NCBI RefSeq assembly: GCF_000716535.1
Contig: NZ_JNWV01000037.1
Coordinates: 186,001 to 250,000 of the forward strand
Direction of reading: 5' to 3'
Origin: Streptomyces flaveolus
GTDB taxonomy: Bacteria > Actinomycetota > Actinomycetes > Streptomycetales > Streptomycetaceae
Length of the DNA: 64,000 bases
Both the position numbers and the translations under genes were made by a program. The notes below the pieces were generated by a model, which had not been told where the DNA came from, did not search any database, and saw only the letters and a program-made list of their open reading frames with translations. Within the stretch, counting starts at the first letter, position 1, and each line of letters starts with the position of its first letter. This document shows, in pieces, positions 44,058 to 53,474 of this stretch.

Positions 44058-45432
44058 CTAGTGAGCGCTGCCCGCGGTGGCCGGCGGCAGCTCCACCTGG
44101 ACACCGGGGTCGCCGGCGTCCGCGGTGTAGTCCTCCGGCCGGGTCTCGTCGACGCCCTCAGGGGCCTTGACGGCCTTCAGGACGAGGGTGAGGAGCACGG
44201 TCACCAGGACGTTCAGGACGAACGCGGTGAGGCCGATGTAGCCGATCTCCCCGATGCCGGGGATCTCCTTCGCGGAGCCGCCGAAGTGCTTCTGCGTCGG
44301 CGAGGCCACGCCGTAGGCCCTTGTAGATGTTGCGCGTGAAGAGGTTGGCCGCCGCGATGGACATGATCGCCGCCGGGACCAGCGCGCCGATGCCGATCGC
44401 GGCGAACGCCACGCCCGCGAACCAGTCCGGGAACATGCCCTCGAACAGCTGCGGGATGGCCAGCTGGCCGTTGGTGACCTTCACGCCGGCCGCGATCGCC
44501 ATGAACCCGAGCAGGGCGAGCAGGCCCAGCATGAGCGAGTACAGCGGCAGGATCGTGGTGTTGCGGCGGATCACCTCACGGCTCCTGGACGACAGGGTCG
44601 CGGTGATCGAGTGCGGGTACATGAACAGCGCCAGCGCGGAGCCGAGGGCCAGCGTGGCGTACGTCCACTGTCCCGCCTCGCCCGGCGCGAGCGCCCCGCG
44701 TGGCGCCTTCGTGGCCGGGTTGACCTGGCTGAAGGCCTCACCCGCCTTGGCGAAGATGTCGTCGAACCCGCCCAGCTTGATCGGGATGTAGATGATCGCC
44801 ACCGCGATGACGATGTAGATCAGCGTGTCCTTGACGAACGCGATCAGCGCGGGGGCACGCAGACCGGACGAGTAGGTGTAGGCCGCCAGCACACCGAAGG
44901 CGATGAGCAGCGGCAGGTCCTTCACGAACCAGTTGGTGTTCTCGCCGCCGCCGACGCCCATCACGTCCAGCACCGCCTGGATGCCGACGAGCTGGAGCGC
45001 GATGTACGGCATCGTCGCCAGGATGCCGGTCACCGCCACCGCCAGCGACAGGCCCTTCGAGCCGAACCGTCCGCGCACGAAGTCGGAGGTGGTGACGTAC
45101 CCGTGGCGGTGCGAGACCGACCACAGACGGGGCAGGAACGTGAAGATCAGCGGGTACACCAGAATCGTGTACGGCACCGCGAAGAACCCGGCCGCGCCCG
45201 CCGCGTAGATCGCCGCGGGAACGGCGACGAAGGTGTACGCCGTGTACAGGTCACCGCCCAGCAGGAACCAGGTGATCCAGGTGCCGAAGGACCGGCCGCC
45301 CAGACCCCATTCGTCCAGGGAGTGCTCGTTCTCGGCCCTGCGCCAGCGCGCGGCCAGGAAGCCCACGACCGTGACGGCCAGGAAGAAGAAGATGAAGACG
45401 CCGAGCGCGACGCCGTTCACACCGTCCTTCAC
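44058..45432 (-). pseudogene. mctP: monocarboxylate permease MctP-like (SSS family), internal deletion
   Basis: A sodium:solute symporter gene coupled to a DUF3311 gene. From ATG 45432 (MKDGVNGVALGVF) it encodes about ten membrane helices up to AANLFTRNIYK, near 44325. There the frame jumps: the following sequence AYGVASPTQKHFGGSAKEI, which belongs near the C-terminus, is in another frame and runs to the stop at 44058 (VQVELPPATAGSAH). By comparison with the family pattern, roughly 70-80 residues (two to three helices) are missing, and the original frame reads into nonsense to 44158. So the transporter is probably inactive, unless the junction is an assembly error. Confidence 0.8.
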
Positions 45433-45692
45433 TTCACCGCACCCCCGTTCGTGTCCTTGCGGCCACGCTGGTCACGCTGCCAGAGCTTGTACGCCAGCAT
45501 CGTGAGCGCGGTGGAGATCAGCACCCAGAGCATCTGGTACCAGTAGAAGAACGGGATCCCGATGAACGCGGGATCCGTCTTGGCGTACGAGCCGACCCAC
45601 AGCATCGCCACGAAGGGCGCGACGAGACACAAGGCGATGATCACCCTGACCGGTGTCACCACCGGTGGTCTCACTTCAGGCGTTTCGGACAT
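45429..45692 (-). CDS. DUF3311 small membrane subunit
   Basis: An 87-aa protein with two membrane helices (VRVIIALCLVAPFVAMLWVG and FFYWYQMLWVLISTALTMLA), matching the DUF3311 family that accompanies SSS-type permeases. GGAG is 7 nt before ATG 45692. It overlaps the mctP start by 4 nt (ATGA), so it is the first gene of the permease operon. With the permease damaged, its role here is questionable although the gene itself is intact. Confidence 0.85.
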   Translation of the reverse strand: MSETPEVRPPVVTPVRVIIALCLVAPFVAMLWVGSYAKTDPAFIGIPFFYWYQMLWVLISTALTMLAYKLWQRDQRGRKDTNGGAVK

Positions 45693-45828
45693 GCCACGGC
45701 TCCGTCCCTCGCTGATCACCTGTGTAATGAGCAGGCAATCTAGGTGACGGTGTCGCGAGAGTGGAAGACCTCGTCCGCATATCGGTATATCGATTCAGCG
45801 AACATGCCGGGCTCCGGCAGTCCGGAGG

Positions 45829-46647
<819 letters not shown>

Positions 46648-46706
46648 TCACATCGTGGCACGGGTTGCCGTGTCAGTACTCCACCCGCACGCTCCGTGAT
46701 CTCCTC

Positions 46707-46740
46707 TATATACCGTTGCGCCCGCTGTTGGTCTAGTCCA
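46707..46740 (-). promoter_or_regulatory. dasR promoter with overlapping dre site
   Basis: On the minus strand TAGACC (46730-46735) and TATATA (46707-46712) are 17 nt apart. The dre element TGGTCTAGTCCA (46729-46740) covers the -35 hexamer. In S. coelicolor the neighbouring dre site serves dasA; here the only genes in reach are dasR and nagB. Confidence 0.7.
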
Positions 46741-46801
46741 TCGGGAGGGTGAGCCCGGTGAGCCCGCTGGGCGGGCCCGCCCTCCCACGGGGCGCCCCGG
46801 G

Positions 46802-47587
46802 CTAGATCCCCTGCCAGTCCGGCTTGTTGGCGTACGTGTGCCGGAAGTAGTCGGCCAGCTTCAGCTTGGACGCGGCGGCCTCGTCGGCGACGACCGTGGC
46901 GTGCGGGTGGAGCTGGAGCGCGGAGGCCGGGCAGACGGCCGCCACCGGGCCCTCGACGGTCGCGGCGACCGCGTCCGCCTTGCCCTCGCCGGTCGCCAGC
47001 AGCACCAGGTGGCGGGCCTCCAGGATCGTCCCGATGCCCTGGGTGATGACGTGGTGCGGGACCTGCTCGATGTCGCCGTCGAAGAAGCGGGCGTTGTCGA
47101 TCCGCGTCTGCTCGGTCAGCGTCTTGATCCGGGTGCGCGAGGCGAGCGAGGAGCACGGCTCGTTGAACCCGATGTGCCCGTCGGTCCCGATGCCGAGCAG
47201 TTGCAGGTCCACCCCGCCGGCCTCGGCGAGCGCCCGGTCGTAGGCCTCGCACGCCGCCTGGACGTCCCGCGCCGTGCCGTCCGGCCCCATGAACGCTTCC
47301 ATGCCTATGCCCAGCGGCTCCAGCACCTCACGGCGCAGCACCGAGCGGTAGGACTCGGGGTGCGCCGCGGGCAGTCCCACGTACTCGTCGAGCTGGACTA
47401 TCCGCGCCCGGGAGGCGTCCACGGCGCCGGAGCGCACCTTGGCGGCCAGTGCCTGGTAGACGGGCAGCGGGGTGGAGCCGGTGGCCACGCCGAGCAGGGC
47501 GTCGGGCTTGCGTCGCAGCAGCTGCGCCATGGCCTCGGCGATCAGCTCGCCGCCCGCCGCGGCGTCCGGAACGATGACAACTTCCAC
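46802..47587 (-). CDS. nagB: glucosamine-6-phosphate deaminase NagB
   Basis: A 261-aa cytosolic enzyme converting glucosamine-6-phosphate to fructose-6-phosphate and ammonia, the last step of GlcNAc catabolism and the one that sets the level of the DasR effector. It has the phosphate loop GVATGSTPLPVYQAL, the catalytic Asp in QLDEYVGL, and the Asp/His/Glu triad in GTDGHIGFNEP. The GTG at 47587 is used. A dre site lies 43-54 nt upstream. It is followed by dasR on the same strand without dasABCD in between. Confidence 0.96.
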   Translation of the reverse strand: MEVVIVPDAAAGGELIAEAMAQLLRRKPDALLGVATGSTPLPVYQALAAKVRSGAVDASRARIVQLDEYVGLPAAHPESYRSVLRREVLEPLGIGMEAFMGPDGTARDVQAACEAYDRALAEAGGVDLQLLGIGTDGHIGFNEPCSSLASRTRIKTLTEQTRIDNARFFDGDIEQVPHHVITQGIGTILEARHLVLLATGEGKADAVAATVEGPVAAVCPASALQLHPHATVVADEAAASKLKLADYFRHTYANKPDWQGI

Positions 47588-47629
47588 GCTGGGCCTGCCG
47601 TTCTGAAGAGGGCTCTGTGCGTCTCTATG

Positions 47630-47641
47630 TGGTTTAGACCA
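47630..47641 (-). promoter_or_regulatory. dre (DasR-binding) site upstream of nagB
   Basis: TGGTTTAGACCA is a 12-bp palindrome with one mismatch from the dre core TGGTCTAGACCA, located 43 nt upstream of the nagB start. It is the expected DasR operator. Confidence 0.85.
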
Positions 47642-47704
47642 ATCTAACAGAATCGGCGTTCCGGGGCGCGGGAAAACGGGGTCGGACGCGGGGCCGGGCA
47701 GCCC

Positions 47705-48457
47705 TCAGACGAGGGAACCTCCCGTCGCGTCCAGCCAGTGCCCGGTCACCCAGCGGCCGTCCTCCGAGACCAGGAAGGCCACCACGTCGGCGATGTCCGC
47801 CGGCGTGCCCACCCGGCCCAGCGCCGAGTAGCCGGCCGCCCGCTGCCACGCCTCGTCGCTCGCGCGCAGCCAGGAGGCGTTGACGTCGGTGTCCACGATG
47901 CCGGGCGCCACCGAGTTGACCGTGATCCCGCGGGGGCCGAGCACCTTGGACAGGTCCCGGGTGAAGACGTCCAAAGCCGCCTTCGTCATCGAGTACGCCA
48001 TCAGTTCGGGCATGGCGGCCGTCCGGGAGAGGCCGGACGATATGGTCACCACCCGGCCGCCGTCCCGCAGCCGCTCCGCCCCGAGCCGGGTGAGGAAGAA
48101 CGGGGCCTTCACGTTCACCGCGAAGAGCCGGTCGTACTCCTCCTCGTCGATGTCCGCGAACGGGCGGGCCGTGCCGATGCCCGCGTTGTGCACGAGGATG
48201 TCCAGCCCGTCCGCGTGCCGGTCGAACTCCGTCCATAGTCGTGCGGCGTCGCCGGGCGCCCCCAGTTCCACCCCGAGCGGGAACGCGGAGCCGCCGGCGG
48301 CCTCGATGGCCGCGACCGTCTCCTTCGCGGCGGTCTCGTCGCGCCCGTAGTGCACCGCCACCCGCGCCCCGTCGCGCCCCAGCCGTTCCGCGATGCCCCG
48401 TCCGATGCCCCGGCTCGCGCCCGTGACCAGCGCCGTCTTCCCCGTGAGCACGCCCAT
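47705..48457 (-). CDS. short-chain dehydrogenase/reductase
   Basis: A 250-aa classical SDR. It shows the cofactor loop TGASRGIG near residue 13, NAG at about 92 (LVHNAGIG), the catalytic Ser in ISSGLS, the YxxxK motif in YSMTKAAL, and the C-terminal SEDGRWVTGHWLDATGG. The substrate is unknown; the fold is similar to FabG-like reductases. It is divergent from a TetR gene with a shared palindromic operator, so the SDR is probably induced when that regulator meets its ligand. Confidence 0.92.
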   Translation of the reverse strand: MGVLTGKTALVTGASRGIGRGIAERLGRDGARVAVHYGRDETAAKETVAAIEAAGGSAFPLGVELGAPGDAARLWTEFDRHADGLDILVHNAGIGTARPFADIDEEEYDRLFAVNVKAPFFLTRLGAERLRDGGRVVTISSGLSRTAAMPELMAYSMTKAALDVFTRDLSKVLGPRGITVNSVAPGIVDTDVNASWLRASDEAWQRAAGYSALGRVGTPADIADVVAFLVSEDGRWVTGHWLDATGGSLV

Positions 48458-48473
48458 GTCCGCCCCCTTCAGA

Positions 48474-48495
48474 TTTGTATAGCGGTCGCTACAAA
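48474..48495. promoter_or_regulatory. operator between the SDR and TetR genes
   Basis: A near-palindrome with arms TTTG..TAGCG and CGCTA.CAAA (22 nt) lies 17 nt from the SDR start. A half-site-like CGCTATAAAAT (48534-48544) overlaps the TetR gene's own -10. The arrangement suggests that the TetR protein represses both genes. Confidence 0.65.
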
Positions 48496-48551
48496 AAGAA
48501 CGTACACCACCCCGCCGACAATTTTCTAGGGGGCGCTATAAAATAGTCCCC

Positions 48552-49181
48552 ATGGCGACGGGTCAGGACACGCGGACAGAGGGCGGCACGGGCAGGACGC
48601 GGGGCCGGCCGCGCTCCTTCGACCGGGCCACCGCGCTGGAGAAGGCGCTGATGGCGTTCTGGGAGCACGGGTACGAGGCCACCTCGGTCTCCGACCTCAC
48701 CCGGCTCATGGGCATCGGCGCGCCCAGCCTGTACGCGGCCTTCGGTGACAAGCGGACCCTGTTCGACGAGGTCGTCCGGGTCTACGCCGGCTCGCACGGC
48801 GCCTTCACCGACCGCGCCCTCGCCGAGGAGCCCACGGCGCGGGCGGGCGTCGCCCGCATGCTCCGCGAGGCCGCCGCCGAGTACACCGACCCCGCCCACC
48901 CGCACGGCTGCCTGATCGTCCACGCGGCCACCAACTGCACCAGCCCCGAGGTGGAGACGCTGCTGCGGGACATGCGCAACGCCAACATCGCCACCGTCGA
49001 GAGCCGGATTCGGGCGGACATCGCGGCCGGGCTGCTGCCGGCCGGCACCGACGCCGCCGCTCTCGCCCGGCACACCGGCGCGGTGATCCAGGGCATGTCC
49101 CAGCAGGCCCGCGACGGCGCACGCCGGGAGGAACTGGAAGCACTCGCTGAAATTGCCATGGCCGTCTGGCCCCACGATTGA
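48552..49181 (+). CDS. TetR-family regulator of the SDR gene
   Basis: A 209-aa regulator with an N-terminal helix-turn-helix (residues 20-65: RGRPRSFDRATALEKALMAF, then MGIGAPSLYAAFGDKRTLF). The C-terminal domain has the TetR_C pattern HPHGCLIVHAATNC found in oxidoreductase-linked regulators. TAAAAT (48539-48544) is 7 nt before the ATG and there is no ribosome-binding site, so it may be leaderless. It is divergently paired with the SDR gene. Confidence 0.92.
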   Translation: MATGQDTRTEGGTGRTRGRPRSFDRATALEKALMAFWEHGYEATSVSDLTRLMGIGAPSLYAAFGDKRTLFDEVVRVYAGSHGAFTDRALAEEPTARAGVARMLREAAAEYTDPAHPHGCLIVHAATNCTSPEVETLLRDMRNANIATVESRIRADIAAGLLPAGTDAAALARHTGAVIQGMSQQARDGARREELEALAEIAMAVWPHD

Positions 49182-49505
49182 CCCGAGCGGGCTAGGCTGC
49201 GTGGCATCGCGTGCCGGCGCCCCCGCGGCGCGGACGCCCCCACACCATGGACACGCCGTGGTGGTCTAGTCCACAATCGGGAACAACACGCTTCCGTCTT
49301 CCCCGCACAGGAAGACGGATCGAGGAACCGGCGCTCTCTGCCCTGACTGCCCCGGCTCCTCGGCCTTCGGCCGACCGGGACCGCACACCCCACGGCCGAT
49401 GATGCTCCGGGCTGCGGTGCCGGGAGGGTTGAGGGTCCCTTCCAGGCGCCGCGGCCCGCGGGTGTTTTTTCGGCCACTCCCAAGGCCCCGGGTACGCTCG
49501 CAGAC
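49182..49505. other. 324-bp intergenic region with an orphan dre site
   Basis: The region carries a dre site at 49262 and otherwise no gene. Its 3' end has a TACGCT -10-like hexamer (49494-49499) for the kinase gene. An inverted repeat CGTCTTCC...GGAAGACG (49293-49318) lies 20 nt after the dre site and may form a small hairpin. Confidence 0.5.
49262..49273. promoter_or_regulatory. orphan dre (DasR-binding) site
   Basis: TGGTCTAGTCCA within GTGGTCTAGTCCAC gives a 14-bp palindrome with one central mismatch, the best-formed of the three dre sites in the window. No aminosugar gene is adjacent; the kinase gene starts 232 nt downstream. Confidence 0.75.
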
Positions 49506-50981
49506 GTGCCCTCCATGAACGAACTCGTACGCCAGCACACCGCCCTCGACGACTCCGACCTCGAGTGGCTCCACCTGCTGGTCTCGGAGTGGCAGCTGCT
49601 CTCCGACCTCTCCTTCGCCGACCTGGTGCTGTGGGTCCCCACCCGGGACGGCACCCGGTACGTCTCGGTCGCCCAGATGCGCCCCAACACCGGCCCGACC
49701 TCCTACCAGGACGACATGGTCGGCCACCTGGTGCCGCGCGGCCGGCGGCCCATGCTGGACGCGGCCCTGGACGAAGGCCGGATCGTGCGCGAGGGCGACC
49801 CGGAGTGGCGCGAAGAGGTCCCCGTACGGGTCGAGTCCATCCCCGTACGGCGTGAGGGCCGCGTCCTCGGCGTGATCGCCCGGAACACCAACCTGCTCAC
49901 CGTGCGCACCCCGAGCCGCCTGGAGCTGACCTACCTCCAGAGCGCCTCCGACCTCGCGCAGATGATCGCGGCCGGCGCCTTCCCCTTCCCGGACCAGCAG
50001 GTCGACATGGACGCCTCGCCGCGCGTCGGCGACGGCCTGATCCGGCTGGACGCGGACGGCATCGTCCAGTACGCCTCACCGAACGCCCTGTCCGCCTACC
50101 ACCGGCTCGGCCTCGCCGCCGACCTCGTCGGCCACCACCTCGGCCAGACCACCGCCGAACTCGCCCCGACCCGGGGGCCGGTGGACGAGGCGCTGGCCAA
50201 GGTGGCCAGCGGCTGGGCGCCGCGCGAGTTCGAGATCGAGGCCCACGACGGGGTCATCCAGTTCCGGGCCATCCCGCTCAAACCCAAGGGCACACGCATC
50301 GGTTCGCTCGTGCTGCTCCGGGACGTCACCGAACTGCGGCGCCGCGAACGCGAGTTGATCACCAAGGACGCCACCATCCGGGAGATCCACCACCGGGTGA
50401 AGAACAACCTCCAGACGGTCGCCGCCCTGCTCCGCCTCCAGGCCCGGCGCATCGAGTCCGAACGGGGCCGGGAGGCGCTGGAGGAGGCGGTCCGCAGGGT
50501 CGGCTCCATCGCGATCGTCCATGAGACGCTGTCTCAGAACCTGGACGAGCGGGTGGAGTTCGACGACATCGCCGACCGGGTGCTGGCCATGGTCGCCGAG
50601 ATCTCGCCGGGCAAGGTGACCGGCCGACGCAGCGGACGGTTCGGCATACTCGACGCCGAGGTCGCCACTCCGCTGTCCATGGTCCTCACCGAGGTGCTGC
50701 AGAACGCCCTGGAACACGGCTTCCGTGAGGGCGACACCGGCACGGTCGAGGTCTCCGCGGTGCGTGGCGGCACCACCAAGGAGGCCCGGTTGCTGGTCAC
50801 CGTCCAGGACGACGGGGTCGGACTGCCCGAGGGCTTCGACCCGCACCGCTCGGGCAACCTCGGCCTGCAGATCGTACGAACGCTGGTGGAGGGCGAGTTG
50901 GGCGGCTCGTTCGACATGGTGCCGGCGCCGGAGCGCGGGACGCGGGTGATCCTCGACATTCCGGTGCGGGCGCAGAAGTGA
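49506..50981 (+). CDS. PdtaS-like sensor histidine kinase (GAF-PAS-HisKA_2)
   Basis: A 491-aa soluble kinase. An N-terminal GAF-like domain (residues 30-150) is followed by a PAS domain (residues 185-285: GLIRLDADGIVQYASPNA). The phospho-acceptor helix is EIHHRVKNNLQTVAALLRLQ (His near 297), then comes an HATPase_c domain (TEVLQNALEHGF; DDGVGLPEGFD). This matches actinobacterial PdtaS, which phosphorylates the ANTAR RNA-binding regulator PdtaR; no pdtaR lies here. GTG 49506 has no ribosome-binding site and TACGCT ends 6 nt before, so it is likely leaderless. Confidence 0.92.
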   Translation: MPSMNELVRQHTALDDSDLEWLHLLVSEWQLLSDLSFADLVLWVPTRDGTRYVSVAQMRPNTGPTSYQDDMVGHLVPRGRRPMLDAALDEGRIVREGDPEWREEVPVRVESIPVRREGRVLGVIARNTNLLTVRTPSRLELTYLQSASDLAQMIAAGAFPFPDQQVDMDASPRVGDGLIRLDADGIVQYASPNALSAYHRLGLAADLVGHHLGQTTAELAPTRGPVDEALAKVASGWAPREFEIEAHDGVIQFRAIPLKPKGTRIGSLVLLRDVTELRRRERELITKDATIREIHHRVKNNLQTVAALLRLQARRIESERGREALEEAVRRVGSIAIVHETLSQNLDERVEFDDIADRVLAMVAEISPGKVTGRRSGRFGILDAEVATPLSMVLTEVLQNALEHGFREGDTGTVEVSAVRGGTTKEARLLVTVQDDGVGLPEGFDPHRSGNLGLQIVRTLVEGELGGSFDMVPAPERGTRVILDIPVRAQK

Positions 50982-51126
50982 GCCGCCGGGCCCGGCGCAC
51001 CGGGTGACGGACACGCGCCGGGGGAGCGGGCGCCGGGGAGCCTGCGCTGGCAAGCGACACAGCAAAAAGCCCCGGACCGCCATTGGTCCGAGGCTGTCGC
51101 TCGTTGCTGCTCTGCTTGTATCGCGA

Positions 51127-51170
51127 TGGGGGTCCCCCCGGCTCGAGCGTAGCCGAGAGTTGGGGGAGCA
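51127..51170. repeat. dispersed palindromic repeat, second copy
   Basis: The segment with GGCTCGAGCGTAGCCGAGAG flanked by G-runs and C-runs is the reverse complement of the element inside rsgA (25151-25194), differing at a few positions. Here it lies between the convergent kinase and wblE genes, where such elements are expected. Confidence 0.75.
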
Positions 51171-51261
51171 TCGGGGGAACTGCGCGCTGCGACTCGGGGG
51201 CGGGAGATGCGTACGTGCTGTGCGCGCCGCCAAGCTCAGGCTGTCAGCAGGGGTGGGTATG

Positions 51262-51519
51262 TCAGGCGGAGGCCTGACGAGCCCGGTTGCGGGCGGCGCG
51301 GCGCTTCATGGCACGGCGCTCGTCCTCGCTGAGACCACCCCAGACGCCGGAGTCCTGACCGGACTCGAGCGCCCACTGCAGACACTGCTCGATCACCGGG
51401 CAGCGACGGCAGACGGCCTTGGCTTCCTCGATCTGCAGCAGCGCAGGACCGGTGTTGCCGATGGGGAAGAAGAGCTCGGGGTCTTCCTCGCGGCAAACGG
51501 CGTTGTGACGCCAGTCCAT
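51262..51519 (-). CDS. wblE: WhiB-family regulator WblE (WhiB1 type)
   Basis: An 85-aa Wbl protein with the four cluster cysteines C9, C37, C40 and C46 (pattern C..CRRCPVIEQC), the GVWGG turn, and a basic C-terminus RRAMKRRAARNRARQ. It corresponds to S. coelicolor WblE and mycobacterial WhiB1, an essential nitric-oxide-responsive [4Fe-4S] partner of the principal sigma factor. AAGGAG precedes ATG 51519. There is a long upstream region of 321 nt. Confidence 0.94.
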   Translation of the reverse strand: MDWRHNAVCREEDPELFFPIGNTGPALLQIEEAKAVCRRCPVIEQCLQWALESGQDSGVWGGLSEDERRAMKRRAARNRARQASA

Positions 51520-51840
51520 GGCTGCTACCTCTCCTTGGTATTACGTGCAGGTTGCTTGTGAATGTGAACGCTTTCACGAATCCCTCAACAAGTGAAGGGC
51601 CGACCGCCGAGTCTTCACCCGGCGTGGTCCTGTGTTTGAAGAGGGGTTCTGGTGATCAGTGGAGGCCGGTGTTGCGGGCCGTCCCGATCGCCACGTAGAG
51701 ACTCGCAAACCTCAGCGGCGGATACAACCCCTTCCGGAAAGTTTTTTTTGATTCCTCGGTGTCGACTAGGTCACAGCCGTACTTCCATGGGGTGGACCCT
51801 GGCCTAAACGTTCGAGTGAAAGGACTTTCGCCCGTTCCGC
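51520..51840. other. 321-bp upstream region of wblE
   Basis: A comparatively AT-rich region containing a run of T at about 51742-51749. It likely holds the wblE promoter and a long leader, but I could not assign -10/-35 elements with confidence. The short open frame through it (about 62 codons on the minus strand) does not look coding. Confidence 0.45.
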
Positions 51841-52809
51841 TCACACAATCACACGCAGTGCACGGCGTACGCCTGTGAACGTCACGCTCGTACGCAGCCC
51901 CAGGTGGTCACCGTCCATCTGAAGGGGGAGAGGCGCCTTCGAATGCAAGGTGAACCGGTCCAGATCGTGCAAGGAGACAGCGTGCTTCCCCTGCGGTCCC
52001 CGCTCGGGGGACGAAGTGAGCAACTGGGTGCCATACCGGGCAACCGCGGCCGTGGACAGACGGCTGAGGCCGAGCACGTCGATGCCTGTATCGAACGACG
52101 CCTTAGGTGACGTGTACATCGGGCGATTGCCGAGATACGTCCACGGGGACGTGTTCGAGACTATGGCGACGACGAGATCCTCGATCGGGTCCGCGCCGGG
52201 CTGTTCCAGTGTGATCGTGCCGTGCCGGCGGTTCGGCTCACCGAGGAACTGCCGGACCACCTGACGGACGTACAACGCGTGCGTCGACTTCTTCCCGCGC
52301 TCGCGCTGCTGCTCCACCCGCCCCACCACGCCCGCGTCGAAGCCGAGCCCGGCGTTGAAGGTGAACCAGCGGGCCGGCACCGCCTCGTCCTCGGTGCCCG
52401 GCGTGCCCGAGGTCAGGCCGAGGCCGACGACCCGCTCGGTGCCGTCGCGCAGCGCGTCCAGCAGCGCTCCGGTGGCCTCGACGGGGTCGTTGGGCAGGCC
52501 CAGCGCGCGGGCGAAGACGTTCGTGGAGCCGCCGGGGACGACGGCGAGACCGGGGAGGTGGTCCGGGGCGGGACCGGCGTGCAGGAGGCCGTTGACGACC
52601 TCGTTGACCGTGCCGTCGCCGCCGAGGGCCACCACCAGGTCGATGTCGTCGCTCTCCGCAGCCTGCCGGCCGAGGTCGCGGGCGTGGCCGCGGTACTCGG
52701 TGGTGACCGCCTCCAGCTTCATCTCGCTCGCCAGCGCATGGATCAGTACGTCACGCCTGCGTGCGCTTGTGGTGGTTGCCGCCGGATTGACCACGAGAAG
52801 TGCACGCAT
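51841..52809 (-). CDS. diacylglycerol kinase-family (lipid kinase) protein
   Basis: A 322-aa member of the DagK/YegS family. The catalytic nucleotide loop GGDGTVNEVVNGLL lies near residue 64, after the N-terminal strand ALLVVNPAAT, and PGGSTNVFARALG follows at about 92. The C-terminal beta-domain has QMDGDHLG. It likely phosphorylates diacylglycerol or a related lipid at the inner membrane face. TACGCT lies 7 nt before ATG 52809 on the minus strand and no ribosome-binding site is seen, consistent with a leaderless mRNA. Confidence 0.92.
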   Translation of the reverse strand: MRALLVVNPAATTTSARRRDVLIHALASEMKLEAVTTEYRGHARDLGRQAAESDDIDLVVALGGDGTVNEVVNGLLHAGPAPDHLPGLAVVPGGSTNVFARALGLPNDPVEATGALLDALRDGTERVVGLGLTSGTPGTEDEAVPARWFTFNAGLGFDAGVVGRVEQQRERGKKSTHALYVRQVVRQFLGEPNRRHGTITLEQPGADPIEDLVVAIVSNTSPWTYLGNRPMYTSPKASFDTGIDVLGLSRLSTAAVARYGTQLLTSSPERGPQGKHAVSLHDLDRFTLHSKAPLPLQMDGDHLGLRTSVTFTGVRRALRVIV

Positions 52810-52945
52810 GCATGGCAGCGTACCTACTGGGGGGTACCGGGCCCAGACCGAGTTAGGGATCCGGTAAGAGACCGGGGCGTGAGCCTGGACACTCGGGGGT
52901 GCGGGGCACGGCGGCGCGCCGGAGGCGGAGGGCTACCCTGCTGAG

Positions 52946-53416
52946 GTGAGCAGTCAGCAGAATCCCGCCCCGGACACCGCCAAAGCCGCCACGGCCGACG
53001 CAGCCGACCCGGCCGCCGGGCCGCGCCCGCGCCGGCTGACGTACGCGGCGGCGCTGGCCGCGCTGGAGGGCGCGGCGCTGGTGGCCGGCGGCGTGTGGGT
53101 GCTCGTCCTCGGGCTCACCGGTGACCCGGACGACCGGCAGCAGGCCGTGACCCTGGGGATCACCCTGGCCGTCCTCGCGCTGCTGCCGCTGCTCGCAGCG
53201 CGCGGTCTGCTGCTGCGGCGCGGCTGGAGCCGGGGGCCCGCGCTGATCACCCAGCTCATGGCCCTTCCCGTGGCCTACAACCTGGTCCGGGCCGACAGCA
53301 TGGCCATCCCGGCCGGTGTCGTGCTCGGAGTGGTCGCCGTGGTGGCGCTGGTGCTCCTGGTCAACGGCGAGACGACCCGGGCCCTCGGGATCAAGGGACC
53401 GGGCCGGGGCGAGTAG
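52946..53416 (+). CDS. four-helix membrane protein
   Basis: A 156-aa integral membrane protein. An Ala/Pro-rich cytoplasmic N-terminus of about 30 residues is followed by four hydrophobic helices (AALEGAALVAGGVWVLVLGL; TLGITLAVLALLPLLAARGL; a short helix at ITQLMALPVAYNL; and IPAGVVLGVVAVVALVLLV). This is a common uncharacterised actinobacterial type. GTG 52946 has TACCCT (52934-52939) exactly 6 nt upstream and no ribosome-binding site, so it is probably leaderless. It converges on sigH. Confidence 0.8.
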   Translation: MSSQQNPAPDTAKAATADAADPAAGPRPRRLTYAAALAALEGAALVAGGVWVLVLGLTGDPDDRQQAVTLGITLAVLALLPLLAARGLLLRRGWSRGPALITQLMALPVAYNLVRADSMAIPAGVVLGVVAVVALVLLVNGETTRALGIKGPGRGE

Positions 53417-53474
53417 GGCTCACCGGGCGGGGCCGGTCCGGACCGAGCCTCGCCGGGCAGGGCTCACTCCCCGC

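Noticed and set aside
51656..51844. 62-codon minus-strand frame upstream of wblE
   Set aside because: No start signal and non-protein-like composition; more likely leader or promoter DNA.
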